Notes under the pieces: generated by a model
Seen by the model: the letters and a program-made list of their open reading frames with translations, nothing else
What the model was told of the DNA's origin: nothing
The model's database searches: none
Part shown: positions 1 to 6,152 of the stretch, piece after piece
Layout of the letters: every line of letters begins with the position of its first letter
How positions within the stretch are numbered: the stretch's first letter is position 1
Position numbers and translations under genes: made by a program
Source: Eubacteriales Family XIII. Incertae Sedis bacterium
GTDB taxonomy: Bacteria; Bacillota; Clostridia; Peptostreptococcales; Anaerovoracaceae
Direction of reading: 5' to 3'
Assembly (NCBI GenBank): GCA_031281765.1
Contig: JAITEX010000046.1
Location: 1 to 24,182, forward strand
Length of the DNA: 24,182 bases

Positions 1-1702
1 CGCCGAAGATGCGGGCGCCGAACCCGCGGTGGACGCATTGCGGGAGCAGTCCGCCGGGTTCGGAAAGCCGTTCGAGAATGAGTACGCGCCGGGCCCCGCA
101 CTCCTTTGCGGCCACGGCCGCGGAGAGGCCCGCCGGCCCGCTGCCGAGGATCGCCACATCGGCGTATTCCCCGTACCCGCCCCGGCGGCTGTCGCGCGGG
201 ACGGCGCGGGGAGGCGCTTCACCGCCCTGCCCCCCGTACACTATGGCAGCGTCATCTTCCTCAAGCTTTATGTCCGCCGCAGGGACGCCGAGTTCGTCCG
301 CCAGTATCTCGATGATATTCTGCAGGCAGTACCCACCCTGACACCGGCCGAGTCCTGCTTCCGTGCGGCGTTTTACGCCGTTTACGTTCACTGCTCCGGC
401 CATGGAGCGCGCCGCCGCGCGCACCGCTCCTTCCGTAACGCCGCGGCAGCGGCAGACGATGGTTTCTCCGGTTCCCCCGGGCGCCGCTGCCGCCCTGCCC
501 GCAAGGTTCACCCTGCGGCGCGGGTCAAAGCCGGCCGCCGCCTGCCCTGCTATGCGCCCAAGCCGCCGGCAGACCAGTTCCGCCGCATACGCCCCTATCT
601 CTCTCGCGCAGGTCAGCCCCGGCGTCTTGATGCCCGCAAAGGTGATAAGACAGGGTGAATCTTCATCTTCAAGTATCGTGAATTCATTGACAGTACGGGT
701 TTTGTCGGGATGAGGCCACCCCCCGGCGGCAACGGGGTATATGCCCGGGCGCACGCCCGCAAACGAGCGTATTTTAGTGTCGAGCGGAAGCGCCGGCAGT
801 ATTTCACGCGCCAATTCCTCGATATGCCGCTGCCCTGCCGCCGTGGTCGCCGTATCGGTTTTCGCTATGGTTCCTCCGAGGTCCGTACCCGCCACGAGTA
901 CATTGCCGCCGACAGTCGGCACTATCGTTACGCCCTTGCCGCTTTCGCGCTCTTGAAAGACGATACCGTTGACGGCTTCCGCCGCATAGGTGTCGAGCAC
1001 GATATATTCATTTTTCGAAGGGACAATGCAGAAACCGGGCGCGCCGTAGGAAGCAAACACCTCATCGGTATACAGCCCCGCCGCGTTTATCACCGCCCGG
1101 GCCGTATAGGTAGTTCCGCTTGCCGGAGCGGTAATACTATATACCCCCGCTGCCGCGTCGTAGGCCACGCCGCGGGCCCGCTCTCCCGTCACAAAGACGG
1201 CCCCGTTCGCCGCCGCGTTTTCGGCCGCCGCAATCCCGAAGGCCCAGGGGTCGAGCGTGCCGGCCGTCGGCGCAAAGAGCGCCGACGTGACAGCGGGGCT
1301 GAGGTTCGGTTCAAGGCGCCTCGCTTCGTCGCCGCTGAGTATTTCAAGCCCTTCGACACCATTCGCCGTCCCGAGCTCATACCGTTCGCGCACTATCCCT
1401 TCGGACACGGGCCCGCAGGCCGTAAACAAAGAGCCGCACCGCCTGAACGGCACGGACAGCTCCGCGCAGAGCTCCGCCATTTCGCGGCTCGCTTTCACGC
1501 CGAATCTCGTCTTAAGCGAACCCGGCAACGTATCGTAACCCGGATATATGACGGCGGTATTCGCCTTCGTGATTCCCGCGCAAATATCCGCGTTCTTTTC
1601 TAACACACAGACGCCGAGTCCCTGCCGTGTCATTTCGCGCGCCGCGAAACAGCCGAGTACGCCGCCGCCGATAACGATTACCTCAAAATCATTTTTTCGC
1701 AT
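1..1702 (-). CDS. GlpA-like FAD-dependent dehydrogenase fused to a second FAD oxidoreductase (partial, runs off left edge)
   Basis: The frame is open from ATG at 1702 to the window edge (567 codons seen). Residues 7-20 form an FAD-binding Rossmann start (VIVIGGGVLG), followed by a body typical of anaerobic glycerol-3-phosphate/2-hydroxyacid dehydrogenases, including RPGIYP, and an LITFAGIKTPGLT stretch near the end of that domain. A BFD-like [2Fe-2S] domain follows, with cysteines near 417, 419, 454 and 459 (CRC ... GRCQGGYC). Where the family usually ends, the frame continues through a short polar linker into a second Rossmann motif, GSGPAGL at about 520-526, and a GLLPQCVHRGFG stretch. That matches the start of the separate FAD oxidoreductase that commonly follows glpA in clostridial operons. 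I infer an electron-transferring dehydrogenase of glycerol-3-phosphate or a similar substrate; the substrate is not proven. No ribosome site precedes the ATG. Confidence 0.8.
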   Translation of the reverse strand, partial: MRKNDFEVIVIGGGVLGCFAAREMTRQGLGVCVLEKNADICAGITKANTAVIYPGYDTLPGSLKTRFGVKASREMAELCAELSVPFRRCGSLFTACGPVSEGIVRERYELGTANGVEGLEILSGDEARRLEPNLSPAVTSALFAPTAGTLDPWAFGIAAAENAAANGAVFVTGERARGVAYDAAAGVYSITAPASGTTYTARAVINAAGLYTDEVFASYGAPGFCIVPSKNEYIVLDTYAAEAVNGIVFQERESGKGVTIVPTVGGNVLVAGTDLGGTIAKTDTATTAAGQRHIEELAREILPALPLDTKIRSFAGVRPGIYPVAAGGWPHPDKTRTVNEFTILEDEDSPCLITFAGIKTPGLTCAREIGAYAAELVCRRLGRIAGQAAAGFDPRRRVNLAGRAAAAPGGTGETIVCRCRGVTEGAVRAAARSMAGAVNVNGVKRRTEAGLGRCQGGYCLQNIIEILADELGVPAADIKLEEDDAAIVYGGQGGEAPPRAVPRDSRRGGYGEYADVAILGSGPAGLSAAVAAKECGARRVLILERLSEPGGLLPQCVHRGFGARIFG

Positions 1703-1708
1703 AGAAAT

Positions 1709-1716
1709 ATTGTATA
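1709..1716 (-). promoter_or_regulatory. Possible -10 element of the flavoprotein gene, leaderless start
   Basis: On the minus strand TATACAAT ends six bases before the ATG at 1702, so transcription would begin at about the start codon itself. No Shine-Dalgarno-like purine run lies upstream, and no other in-frame NTG start exists before the TGA further upstream. No convincing -35 was found, so this is weak. Confidence 0.25.
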
Positions 1717-1768
1717 GCCTACAAGGAATAAAGGGAAGCGGCGCGAGTCAGGTATTTCACGCGCCCTG

Positions 1769-3382
1769 TCACAACAAATCCAGTTCATTGGCTATGCGCA
1801 CGGCCTCCACCGCCGAATTCACGTCGAGCTTTGCGTAGAGGTTCTTCAGTTCCGTCTTGATCGTATTGATGGAAAGGTAGCGCGTCGCCGCTATCTCCTG
1901 ACGCGAAAGCCCCTGGTAGATGTCGCCGAGAAGCTGTATCTCCCGTTCCGACAGCCGTATCTCGTCCTCGATCCCGTATTTCCTCCTGAAACCCGCCGCA
2001 ATGAGGGCAACCTTCTTCGCGTAGGCCGAAGCATGCACGTCCAAATGCGTGAGCCAGTCCCGCGGGATAGCGCCGCCGGGATACTCAAGCGCAAGCTTCA
2101 CAAGCCCGCGCGTACTTCTGCCGAACTCGATAAACGGCATAATGAGCTCCCCGTTTTGGGAGTGCTCGTAGGCGCTTTCAAAATAGGCGAGGGCCTCCTT
2201 CTTGTTGCCGAGGCCGTAATGCGCTACCGCGTAAAAAATCATGCGCGTCAGTTCATCGAGCAGAAACCGCCCGCTGTCCCCTATCGTATTATATAAATGG
2301 AGCGCGGCCAAGGCGTCGCTGTACTTTTTCGACGCGAGCAGGCACCGGATATTTGTCATATACTCCGCTGTCGGGATATTCGTATCCGCAATGACAATAT
2401 CGGGGAAAAGCAGGAACCGCGGCGGAATCAGCGCTTTGATACTCAGCAGTGAAAAAAAGTAGGCGGACACAAAATCATAGGCCGTCCGGCCGTAGATATA
2501 CGCCGGTTTTTCGGTCACCTCCGAGAGTTTTCCGAACATATTTTCCGCGAGTTCATACGTCCCTTCCATCACCGCTATGCGCAGCATATAGAAGATGGCC
2601 CTTGCTCCGGTTTCATACTGGTTTGCATCGGCGGCTTTTTCGATTGCCCTGACCGCACAGTTCTTCGCGTCCGCTTTCTTGAAACGGTAAAACGCGATTT
2701 CGCATGCACAGAGGTCATCATAGCCGGCATACTGCCCCGGGAACATCTGTGACATACATTCCACCAGCAGGCCTATTTCGCACAGGAACTGTTCGAACTC
2801 CCCGCTTTCGGCGCCCACGCCGACAAAACAGGCAAAGGAGCGTACGCCCGCGTAACTGAGCGACTCCGGCAGCGCAATCGGCGCGCGCGTCTTCGCTACG
2901 ATGTCCGCAGCCGCTTTCGCGTAACGGGAAAAATCATAGGTATGCGTTTTTAACGCGCTGTGCATCTTGACATAGGCCAGATTGTTGTAGCAGGACAACA
3001 GGACTAAAGACGCGAACGGCGCGTTCGAGTCCCGGTGATGCGAAAGCGCGGCAAGCGCGCGCATTTCCGCGTCTTCGTACCGGCCCACATCTATGAGAAA
3101 ACGCGGCGCAAACGAGTCTTTCATCAGGGAAAGGCACCCCCGTTCATCTTCCTCAATCGCTTCCGGCAGTTCCGTTTCGTCGAGCGTATGGAGCAAAAAT
3201 TCCGAGATGTCTTCCGGCAGCATCAGCGGGTAATTGAGCAGGACGTTCAGCATCTGCTCATAATCCCTGCGCGCCGCGAAATAGCGAAATGCGCAGAGAT
3301 ACAAAATATCGTTTATTTCCTCCGTATCTTCCCATATATACCTCAGTAAACTTTTCCTCGTATTCTTAATATTAATGTCCAT
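1769..3382 (-). CDS. LuxR-family transcriptional regulator with helical (TPR-like) body
   Basis: This is a 537-residue regulator. The last 61 residues (about 477-537) are a clear LuxR/GerE helix-turn-helix, beginning LSEREIQLL and continuing through SRQEIAATRYLSINTIKTEL to the recognition helix. The preceding ~470 residues are almost all helical, with Ala/Leu/Tyr-rich pairs resembling TPR or MalT-like repeats. There is no Walker A motif, so it is not a full MalT/LAL protein with an ATPase domain. I prefer ATG at 3382, which has GGGGAG six bases upstream; an in-frame GTG at 3388 overlaps that site. It lies 66 bp upstream of the flavoprotein gene on the same strand, so local control of that gene is plausible but not shown. 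The inducer is unknown. Confidence 0.85.
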   Translation of the reverse strand: MDINIKNTRKSLLRYIWEDTEEINDILYLCAFRYFAARRDYEQMLNVLLNYPLMLPEDISEFLLHTLDETELPEAIEEDERGCLSLMKDSFAPRFLIDVGRYEDAEMRALAALSHHRDSNAPFASLVLLSCYNNLAYVKMHSALKTHTYDFSRYAKAAADIVAKTRAPIALPESLSYAGVRSFACFVGVGAESGEFEQFLCEIGLLVECMSQMFPGQYAGYDDLCACEIAFYRFKKADAKNCAVRAIEKAADANQYETGARAIFYMLRIAVMEGTYELAENMFGKLSEVTEKPAYIYGRTAYDFVSAYFFSLLSIKALIPPRFLLFPDIVIADTNIPTAEYMTNIRCLLASKKYSDALAALHLYNTIGDSGRFLLDELTRMIFYAVAHYGLGNKKEALAYFESAYEHSQNGELIMPFIEFGRSTRGLVKLALEYPGGAIPRDWLTHLDVHASAYAKKVALIAAGFRRKYGIEDEIRLSEREIQLLGDIYQGLSRQEIAATRYLSINTIKTELKNLYAKLDVNSAVEAVRIANELDLL

Positions 3383-3493
3383 TTCCACTCCCCATTTCTA
3401 CCCCGTTACCTTCTCTGTTTCCCCATACCTTTTGATATTCCGTTTCTTCCTCCCTCCCCTTTTTCGCCTTCCGCCGTTCCGTCCCTGCCGTTC

Positions 3494-4087
3494 CTATTTC
3501 GGATGTATCAATGAGAATAATAACCCGAAACTCGCCATCCACTCCTCATAGCCGATCTTCATCGGCGTGAGGTTCAGGAACGCGGCGCCGAACGTGAGAT
3601 AGACCAACAGGTTGATAAAGGCCTCGATGTCCATCGGCTCTATTTTGCCGAGGCGTATCATCTCCTCGAGAAGCGGGCGGACGGTATTCTGCGGTGCGAC
3701 GTAAATAATATCGTGCACGAACTCCGCGCTGCCCGGATCCGAAGAGGTGCGGCGCGAAGCGACATAGAATATGCTGTCCATCCGCTCCTGAATCTCTTCC
3801 GGATAATGAAAATCGCAACCCAAAAGGACCTCGAACGGCGGGTCCGTTTCGACGCGCCGCAACAATGCGTCGATGTCCGGCCGCACTTTTTCATACTGTT
3901 CGCGATAATAGCTATAGAAGCTCTTGACGATTTCCTCTTTCGACGCGAAGTAATTATAGATGGATGCGGCATTGAGATGCGCCTCTTTCGCAATATCACG
4001 CATGGAAGCGCCCTCCACGCCGTAAACCGTCATAACTTTCAGCGCCGCGTCGAGTATTCTCGTTTTAGTCTCCGTGCCCTTGCTCAA
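3494..4087 (-). CDS. TetR/AcrR-family transcriptional repressor
   Basis: The protein has 197 residues, the usual TetR-family size. The N-terminal DNA-binding domain is intact: TRILDAALKVMTVYGVEGASM, then the turn and recognition helix in DIAKEAHLNAASIYNYFASKEEI (about residues 28-50). The C-terminal half is an all-helical ligand/dimer domain with no recognisable ligand signature. The start is probably TTG at 4087, because AGGAGG sits six bases upstream. An ATG at 4120 in the same frame would add 11 unlikely residues (MIFRRHGRRCE) and lacks such a site. Its promoter holds a perfect palindrome, so it probably represses itself. The divergent MoaD/ThiF-type operon is a candidate target (inference). 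Confidence 0.88.
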   Translation of the reverse strand: MSKGTETKTRILDAALKVMTVYGVEGASMRDIAKEAHLNAASIYNYFASKEEIVKSFYSYYREQYEKVRPDIDALLRRVETDPPFEVLLGCDFHYPEEIQERMDSIFYVASRRTSSDPGSAEFVHDIIYVAPQNTVRPLLEEMIRLGKIEPMDIEAFINLLVYLTFGAAFLNLTPMKIGYEEWMASFGLLFSLIHPK

Positions 4088-4132
4088 TTCGCACCTCCTT
4101 CCGTGCCGCCGGAAAATCAAACCGGTCTTTAA

Positions 4133-4174
4133 ATTATAACAAAAAATTATAACAAACGTTTGTTATTTTTTCAC
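4133..4174 (-). promoter_or_regulatory. tetR promoter with tandem -10 boxes
   Basis: The minus strand carries two perfect TATAAT boxes, at 4151-4146 and 4138-4133, within a duplicated TTGTTATAATTT. The upstream one has GTGAAA (4174-4169) at 17-bp spacing as a -35. The 18-bp palindrome lies in the spacer and over part of the first -10, as expected for autorepression. Confidence 0.5.
4149..4166. promoter_or_regulatory. Perfect 18-bp palindrome, probable TetR operator
   Basis: ATAACAAAC followed by GTTTGTTAT is fully self-complementary with no spacer, the form of many TetR-family operators. It overlaps the tetR -10/spacer. A second, weaker inverted repeat, TCACCC-TTTA-GGGTGA, follows at 4171-4186. 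Confidence 0.6.
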
Positions 4175-4225
4175 CCTTTAGGGTGATTACATTTCTGTGA
4201 CGTCAATGGTACATTATACATGGTA

Positions 4226-4424
4226 GACGGAGCTCCGGGGCCGCACCTCCTTCCGGCCCCACCCGAGCTCCGATAGGAAAAGGGGTATTCACTTTAGAAA
4301 CGCCGGAGGCACGTCTGACCTTCAACAATCTAATCCTTCGGGCGTAACAACCAAGTCGGTTCATTGACCGGCGGAGACGGACCATAGTAACGCAGGCGCT
4401 CTTGCATCGGCGCCTGCGGGTCCG
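4226..4424 (+). ncRNA. Structured non-coding region, candidate small RNA or leader (family unknown)
   Basis: Bases 4121-4541 hold no credible gene. By hand-folding the plus strand I see four consecutive stems. (1) 4228-4272: 8 bp, a one-base bulge and a 4-base opposite bulge, then 6 bp, with a 12-base C-rich loop, 4243-4254. (2) 4300-4345: about 10 bp with one bulge. (3) 4355-4372: 6 bp with a 6-base loop. (4) 4378-4424: 6 bp, a 7-base one-sided bulge, then 9 perfect bp with a 10-base loop. A weak -10 (TATACA, 4215-4220) would start a transcript at about 4227. No U-tract terminator follows stem 4. A molybdenum/tungsten-cofactor riboswitch would suit the downstream genes, but I could not match its consensus and a separate promoter lies downstream. 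The plus strand is preferred but not proven. Confidence 0.4.
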
Positions 4425-4464
4425 AACTCTCTCAACGATAAACCCAACATCGGACACCTATACA

Positions 4465-4493
4465 TTGCTCAATTGCGTTACCGAAAGTATAAT
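4465..4493 (+). promoter_or_regulatory. Promoter of the MoaD/ThiF-type operon
   Basis: TTGCTC at 4465-4470, a 17-bp spacer and a perfect TATAAT at 4488-4493. The predicted start at about 4500 gives a 5' leader of roughly 42 bases before the MoaD-like gene, which would exclude the structured region further upstream. Confidence 0.6.
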
Positions 4494-4541
4494 AGTAATT
4501 GGAAGTAAGAAAGGAAAGACAACCGAAAGGCGGATACAGCT

Positions 4542-4790
4542 ATGAAGATTACCGCAAAATTCAGTTGCCCCGACATCGTCGGCCATCTGCGCGAAGGGGA
4601 ATACGAGGTTGCGGACGGCGCCACGATTCGTGACGCCATGGAATCGTTTTTTAAAGAGGACGGCAGAGAGCTGACGGACGGCGTGATAAACAACGTCGTC
4701 TTTGTCGTAAACTATATGCCGGCGCAATGGGAAACCGTCCTCAGTGACGGCGACGGCCTGCGCGTACTCTACCGGTTTCTCGGAGGCTGA
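4542..4790 (+). CDS. MoaD/ThiS-family sulfur-carrier protein
   Basis: An 82-residue beta-grasp protein ending in ...YRFLGG. The terminal Gly-Gly is the hallmark of ubiquitin-like sulfur carriers: an E1-like enzyme adenylates the C-terminus, which is then converted to a thiocarboxylate. The body has the expected pattern (KITAKF strand, ATIRDAMESFF helix, VVFVVNY strand, SDGDGLRVLY). The next gene, 7 bp downstream, is an E1-like enzyme, which supports the pairing. The final GGAGG codons double as the ribosome site for that gene. Whether it feeds Mo/W cofactor, thiamine, cysteine or another thio-product cannot be told here, because no other cofactor-synthesis gene is in the window. Confidence 0.85.
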   Translation: MKITAKFSCPDIVGHLREGEYEVADGATIRDAMESFFKEDGRELTDGVINNVVFVVNYMPAQWETVLSDGDGLRVLYRFLGG

Positions 4791-4797
4791 CCATATA

Positions 4798-5826
4798 ATG
4801 AACAAAGAGCAACAAGAACGATACCAACGGCAAACCGTCTTTCCTCACATCGGTGAGGCGGGCCAGGAAAAACTGCTTTCGTCGAAAGCGGCTGTTTTCG
4901 GCATAGGCGCCCTCGGCTCCGTCATCGCGGAGAAGCTTGCGCGCGCGGGCGTCGGTTATCTGCGCCTCGTCGACCGGGACTACGTGGAACTGACGAACCT
5001 GCAGCGGCAGGCAATGTATACGGAAAAGGACGCGGCGGACGGGCTGCCGAAAGCCGTTGCCGCCGCCCTGCACATAGCCGAAATCAACGCGGGCGTGACC
5101 ACCGACCCCGTTGTCACGGACATCAACGCGGGGAATATAGAATCGCTTATCGCGGACATGGACATCGTACTCGACGGCTCGGACAATTTCGAGCTGCGCG
5201 CCCTTATCTGCGAAGCCTGCCACAAGCACAGCGTCCCGTGGGTGTACGGCGGCGCGCTCGGCGCCTCGGGAGCGACGATGAACATCCTGCCCGGGGACGG
5301 CCCCTGTTTCCGGTGTATCACGCCGGAGATACCGGCGCCGGGCTCCTACCCCACCTGCGCCACGGCCGGAGTGATCGGCATGATTACCGCGGTAATCGCC
5401 TCGATACAGGCGACAGAAGCCGTGAAGATATTGATCGGGTCGGAAGACGTTTCACACAGGTACCTCTCGGTCGACCTCTGGAATAACGCGTTCGATTCCG
5501 TCACGATACTCAAAGACGAAGACTGCCCCGTCTGCGGCAAAGGCGAATATGCCCTGCTCGAAGCGGGCGTGCCCGAGGATACGGTCACGCCGCTGTGTAC
5601 GCCGGGTTCCTTTCAGGTATCCGCCGCCGCGCCGATAGGCATCGACCTCGACGCGTTCGCACAGCGGCTGTCCGCCATCGGGCTCGTGATGCACAATCCC
5701 TATCTGCTGCGTTTCGACGCCGGGCCGGTTTCGTTCAATCTTTTCAAGGACGGGCGCGCCGTCATCAGGGGCGCAAAGGACGAGGCGCACGCGCGCACCA
5801 TTTATTCGGAGTATATCGGGCTATAA
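4798..5826 (+). CDS. HesA/MoeB/ThiF-family E1-like adenylyltransferase
   Basis: The 342-residue enzyme probably activates the C-terminal glycine of the sulfur-carrier protein encoded just upstream. Visible features: the nucleotide-binding loop GIGALGS at 35-41; the RYQRQ stretch at 8-12 and NLQRQ motif typical of MoeB/ThiF; LDGSDNFELR; two zinc-binding CxxC pairs (CFRC at 170-173, CPVC at 243-246); and Cys187 in TCATAGVIG, the position of the conserved family cysteine. About 90 residues follow the zinc site, ending in a small domain (LRFDAGPVSFNLFKDGRAVI) seen in some MoeB-like proteins; it is not a rhodanese. The start is ATG 4798, with GGAGG 11 bases upstream; a longer frame would overlap the MoaD-like gene. 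Confidence 0.9.
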   Translation: MNKEQQERYQRQTVFPHIGEAGQEKLLSSKAAVFGIGALGSVIAEKLARAGVGYLRLVDRDYVELTNLQRQAMYTEKDAADGLPKAVAAALHIAEINAGVTTDPVVTDINAGNIESLIADMDIVLDGSDNFELRALICEACHKHSVPWVYGGALGASGATMNILPGDGPCFRCITPEIPAPGSYPTCATAGVIGMITAVIASIQATEAVKILIGSEDVSHRYLSVDLWNNAFDSVTILKDEDCPVCGKGEYALLEAGVPEDTVTPLCTPGSFQVSAAAPIGIDLDAFAQRLSAIGLVMHNPYLLRFDAGPVSFNLFKDGRAVIRGAKDEAHARTIYSEYIGL

Positions 5827-5873
5827 ATTTCCCCTCATTATTCGTCTCTTTTAATATCGGATACGTAAGAAAG

Positions 5874-5907
5874 TTGTAAGGAACAAGCAGGACTGCTTGT
5901 AAGGAAC
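5874..5907 (+). promoter_or_regulatory. 11-bp direct repeat pair upstream of the dlt promoter
   Basis: TTGTAAGGAAC occurs exactly twice (5874-5884 and 5897-5907), 23 bp apart start to start, about two helical turns. Between them lies an inverted repeat, CAAGCA-GGAC-TGCTTG (5884-5899). The pair ends 35 bp before the dlt -35 box, a usual place for a response-regulator activator. The binding factor is unknown. Confidence 0.45.
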
Positions 5908-5942
5908 GCCGTATATTATAGAGAGCATGAAAGAACCTGCCG

Positions 5943-5986
5943 TTGACAAAGTGAATATATTGTATTATTATATTAGTATAATAATA
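5943..5986 (+). promoter_or_regulatory. dlt operon promoter with AT-rich inverted repeat
   Basis: A perfect TTGACA at 5943-5948, a 17-bp spacer and TATTAT at 5966-5971. A perfect 10-bp inverted repeat, TATTATTATA-TTAG-TATAATAATA, spans 5963-5986 and covers the -10 and the likely start site, so it could be an operator. Confidence 0.7.
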
Positions 5987-6014
5987 TATAGTGTGTATTA
6001 TAAGGGGAATGAAT

Positions 6015-6152
6015 ATGAAAACGGGAAAATATAAGACCGTCGCAGTAATTGCTGCAAAGACGCTCTTCTATACGGCAATACTATTGTTTCTTATATATCT
6101 ATATCATTACCGGCAAATCGGAACGGGGGCTTTTATCTATGATGAATTCTAA
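6015..6152 (+). CDS. dltX: DltX, small membrane peptide of teichoic-acid D-alanylation
   Basis: This is a 45-residue gene. The protein has a basic N-terminus, one membrane helix (about residues 9-30) and the C-terminal motif FIYDEF at 40-45. That end is the conserved DltX signature (F-x-Y-x-x-F); its tyrosine has been proposed to take part in passing D-alanine through DltB to lipoteichoic acid. AAGGGG seven bases upstream favours ATG 6015 over the in-frame ATG 6009. It overlaps the dltA start by 14 bp, so the two are probably translationally coupled. Position directly before dltABCD is the usual one. Confidence 0.93.
   Translation: MKTGKYKTVAVIAAKTLFYTAILLFLIYLYHYRQIGTGAFIYDEF

Noticed and set aside
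710..1603. Long plus-strand frame (297 codons) opposite the flavoprotein
   Set aside because: Arg/His-rich shadow of the minus-strand coding region; it has no domain and no ribosome site.
4203..4457. 84-codon minus-strand frame in the tetR-moaD gap
   Set aside because: Arg-rich sequence without family resemblance and without a ribosome site; the region is better explained by its RNA-like stems.
4226..4541. Firm assignment as a molybdenum-cofactor riboswitch
   Set aside because: I could not match conserved positions, and a perfect TATAAT promoter lies between the structure and the gene; kept only as a hypothesis.
6049..6138. Longer N-terminus for DltA
   Set aside because: These codons re-read dltX in another frame; DltA homologues begin near the ATG pair at 6139/6142.
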